Shown here: one piece after another, positions 62,200-64,000 of the stretch | Position numbering within the stretch: the first letter of the stretch is position 1 | Layout of the letters: every line of letters starts with the position of its first letter | NCBI GenBank assembly: GCA_003667245.1 | Contig: RCNN01000055.1 | Location: forward strand, 1-64,000 | DNA from: Heterostelium multicystogenum | Lineage: Eukaryota > Evosea > Eumycetozoa > Acytosteliales > Acytosteliaceae | Direction: 5' to 3' | Length of the DNA: 64,000 bases | The notes under the pieces: model-generated | What the model was told of the DNA's origin: nothing | Seen by the model: only the letters and a program-made list of their open reading frames with translations | The model's database searches: none | Position numbers and translations under genes: made by a program

Positions 62200-64000
62200 A
62201 TGAAACAAATTATTTTATTGGTTTGTATCTTTCTCTCACTTAGTAGTGCAGGTGAAATCAGTTGGATCAACAATCCAAATCAATACAGTTTCTTTACCCC
62301 ATCCAATTGGAACCAACAAAGAACACCAATTGCCGATGATGATGTAGCCATCACATCCAACAATTCCTACGTCTATGTCAATAACGGTGCCTCCTATTTT
62401 AACTCTCTCAACTTTGATACCCCTAAAAACGGTACCATGGTTATCTCTGGCTCCGGTAAAATCTCAACCAATAGCGCCAATTTGGGCCAGTCCACTACCC
62501 TTTACATTGACTCTTCATTAAAGTCAGCTCCAGCTTTTCAATCCAATTTCACTACCACTCTCCAAGCTAAGTTACAGTTAAAGAATGGTTTGGTTGATAC
62601 TCCCAATCTCAACCTTCTTTCTGCCAAAGTAGATTTAGGTAAGTTCAAATCTCCCAGATTAATCTTATAATCTTTACTAATCTGAATTTCTACAATAGTT
62701 AGTGGTAATCAAAAGATTAATTCCAACTTTATTACTCTCGAAAATACTAAAATCCAACAAGTTGCTTCATCCACCGAAATTAAAAATGCTGCCAGATTCA
62801 TTGGATCCAATTTAGAATCCCTTAGTTCAGTCTTAAACTCAATGGTAATTAATCACTTCCTTTTTATAAACCTTTAACTTTACTAATATTTAAATGTAAT
62901 TTCAGAATACTGGAGTTGTTTCAACTATCCATGCATCAAATCTCACTTTTACTAGCTCCTCATTCCAAACTGACAACTATTTGGTTTTCGAAACCTCAAA
63001 GATAAAATTAACTTCATCTGCTTTGAGCTTCCGTAGTTTAAGCATGATCGATGGTGGTATTTTCACAGCTGAGGCCTCTTCTGTTACTTTTGACAAAGTA
63101 TTCCACACCCAAAGTACAAATACTGTTACTTTAAAGAAATTCTCTTCCATTCAAAGCTCAGTTGGTGCCGACTTTGTTGCCTCCTACAAATCATCTATTT
63201 ACTTGGAGAATATTATTCTCATGATGAGAGGAAAGTTCGTTCTCAGAGACAATGCTGTTTTGAGCTTCGGTGGTCTTGTTCTTCCATTGACTCCAATTAA
63301 GATCTCTGTCAATGATAATGCCAAGGTCCAATACAAGGGTCTTTTCCCCTTCCTCTTCAACTCTAACAACATTGTTTCAGACCAATCTGATATTTCATCT
63401 GAAGCTTCTCAAGCCATCCAGAATGGAGAAGTCTCAACATTAACTTTTGAATTAAATGTAAGTAATTTTACAAACTTTTCATGGAAAGAGTAAAAGATCT
63501 AATTATCAAATCAATATAGGGTAACTCTCAATTTGAATCCGATCAAAACTTGAATAATGTTAACATTATTAGCGGTGAAAACAGCTCTGTTAAGCTTGTA
63601 AGTACTAAACACAAGTTGAATAACCAAAAATAACTATGGAAATTAATATGTGCTTTATTTTAGTCCAATCTTGTGTTGACCAACTCAACTGTTGTTAGTT
63701 CCAACGGAATAGTTATCAATTCAAACATTGTATTGAATGATTCAACCATTTCAGGTGATATTGTAAACACTGGAAGTATCTCTGGAAGTGGTGTTATCTC
63801 TGGTGATCTCGAAAACCAAGGTACCATTGGTTCTCTCCAGTCAGTCTCCAAGATTGTTGTTGATGGTTCTATCAACTCTACTCCAAACAGCAAGATTGAA
63901 ATCCTTGTTAACTCCAACTCAGACTACACTCAAATCCATGTTGGACAATCATTGTCTCTCGCTGATGGTGTTATTGTTATCAAAGTCGGCAGCTCTGCAA
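62200..64000 (+). CDS. Secreted multi-exon surface protein, probable beta-helix repeats, 3' partial
   Basis: The ATG at 62200 opens an 18-residue signal peptide. Exons: 62200-62638, 62699-62844, 62906-63457, 63520-63597 and 63664 to beyond the window; all four introns are GT-AG, about 60 nt and frame-preserving. The mature part starts GEISWINNPNQYSFFTPSNW, then a repeated pattern of short Ser/Thr/Asn-rich strands such as NTGSISGSGVISGDLENQGT. This is typical of beta-helical or adhesin-like extracellular proteins found in dictyostelids. I do not recognise a named family. The reading frame is clean throughout, unlike most large genes here. Membrane anchor or further domains may lie beyond the edge. 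Confidence 0.8.

Overview
The window reads as nuclear DNA of a dictyostelid social amoeba. It has an AT-rich background and short GT-AG introns (about 60-200 nt, donors mostly GTAAGT/GTATGT). Proteins carry Asn/Ser/Thr/Gln homopolymer tracts. Gene families are typical of the group: ComC-like EGF proteins, a spore-type GH9 cellulase, Lvs-type BEACH proteins and retroelements next to tRNA genes. Base composition looks less extreme than D. discoideum, so a species outside that group is likely; I cannot name it.

Layout: a 5'-partial BEACH-WD40 protein (+, 1-5314) converges on an aspartate aminotransferase (-). After a 2.6 kb spacer and a decayed coding scrap come two large secreted or surface genes transcribed divergently. 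One is a delta-endotoxin-like (Cry domain I) protein fused to LamG, ricin-type and bulb-type lectin modules (-, 9867-14032). The other is a ComC-like EGF transmembrane protein (+, 15090-19768). Next are a tiny three-exon NDUFA4/B12D-like gene, dolichol kinase (-), an ABCF ATPase with an IPQPVKK repeat tail (+) and a GT49-type glycosyltransferase (-). A 3.1 kb gene-free stretch precedes a Ser/Thr-rich protein (+) and PRP3 (-).

The second half holds tRNA-Met(CAT), a BTB-BACK-MATH protein (-), a GH9 cellulase with a GPI-like tail (-), THG1 (-), an unrecognised helical protein (+), an F-box-like LRR protein (-), mitochondrial acyl carrier protein (+), a SUV39-type histone methyltransferase (-) and an NAA38-like Lsm protein (+). 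A retroelement graveyard follows (58.7-60.6 kb) next to tRNA-Pro(TGG). The window ends in a secreted multi-exon surface protein that runs off the edge.

Reading-frame breaks are frequent but uneven. The BEACH, Cry-lectin, ComC-like, PRP3, THG1, SUV39, BTB, GH9 and LRR genes are each split by one-base shifts. AAT, ABCF, GT49, dolichol kinase, ACP and the last gene are clean. The broken genes keep coherent domains across frames and intact introns, so most breaks look like assembly indels rather than decay, though this cannot be settled from one sequence.

The most notable items are: (1) the Cry-like pore-former fused to three carbohydrate-binding modules in an intron-bearing eukaryotic gene; (2) non-LTR retrotransposon fragments within about 100 bp downstream of both tRNA genes, one recognised only by its match to the other; (3) a tRNA-like, A-tailed element resembling a SINE; (4) two colinear GC-rich islands that may be a non-coding RNA pair.
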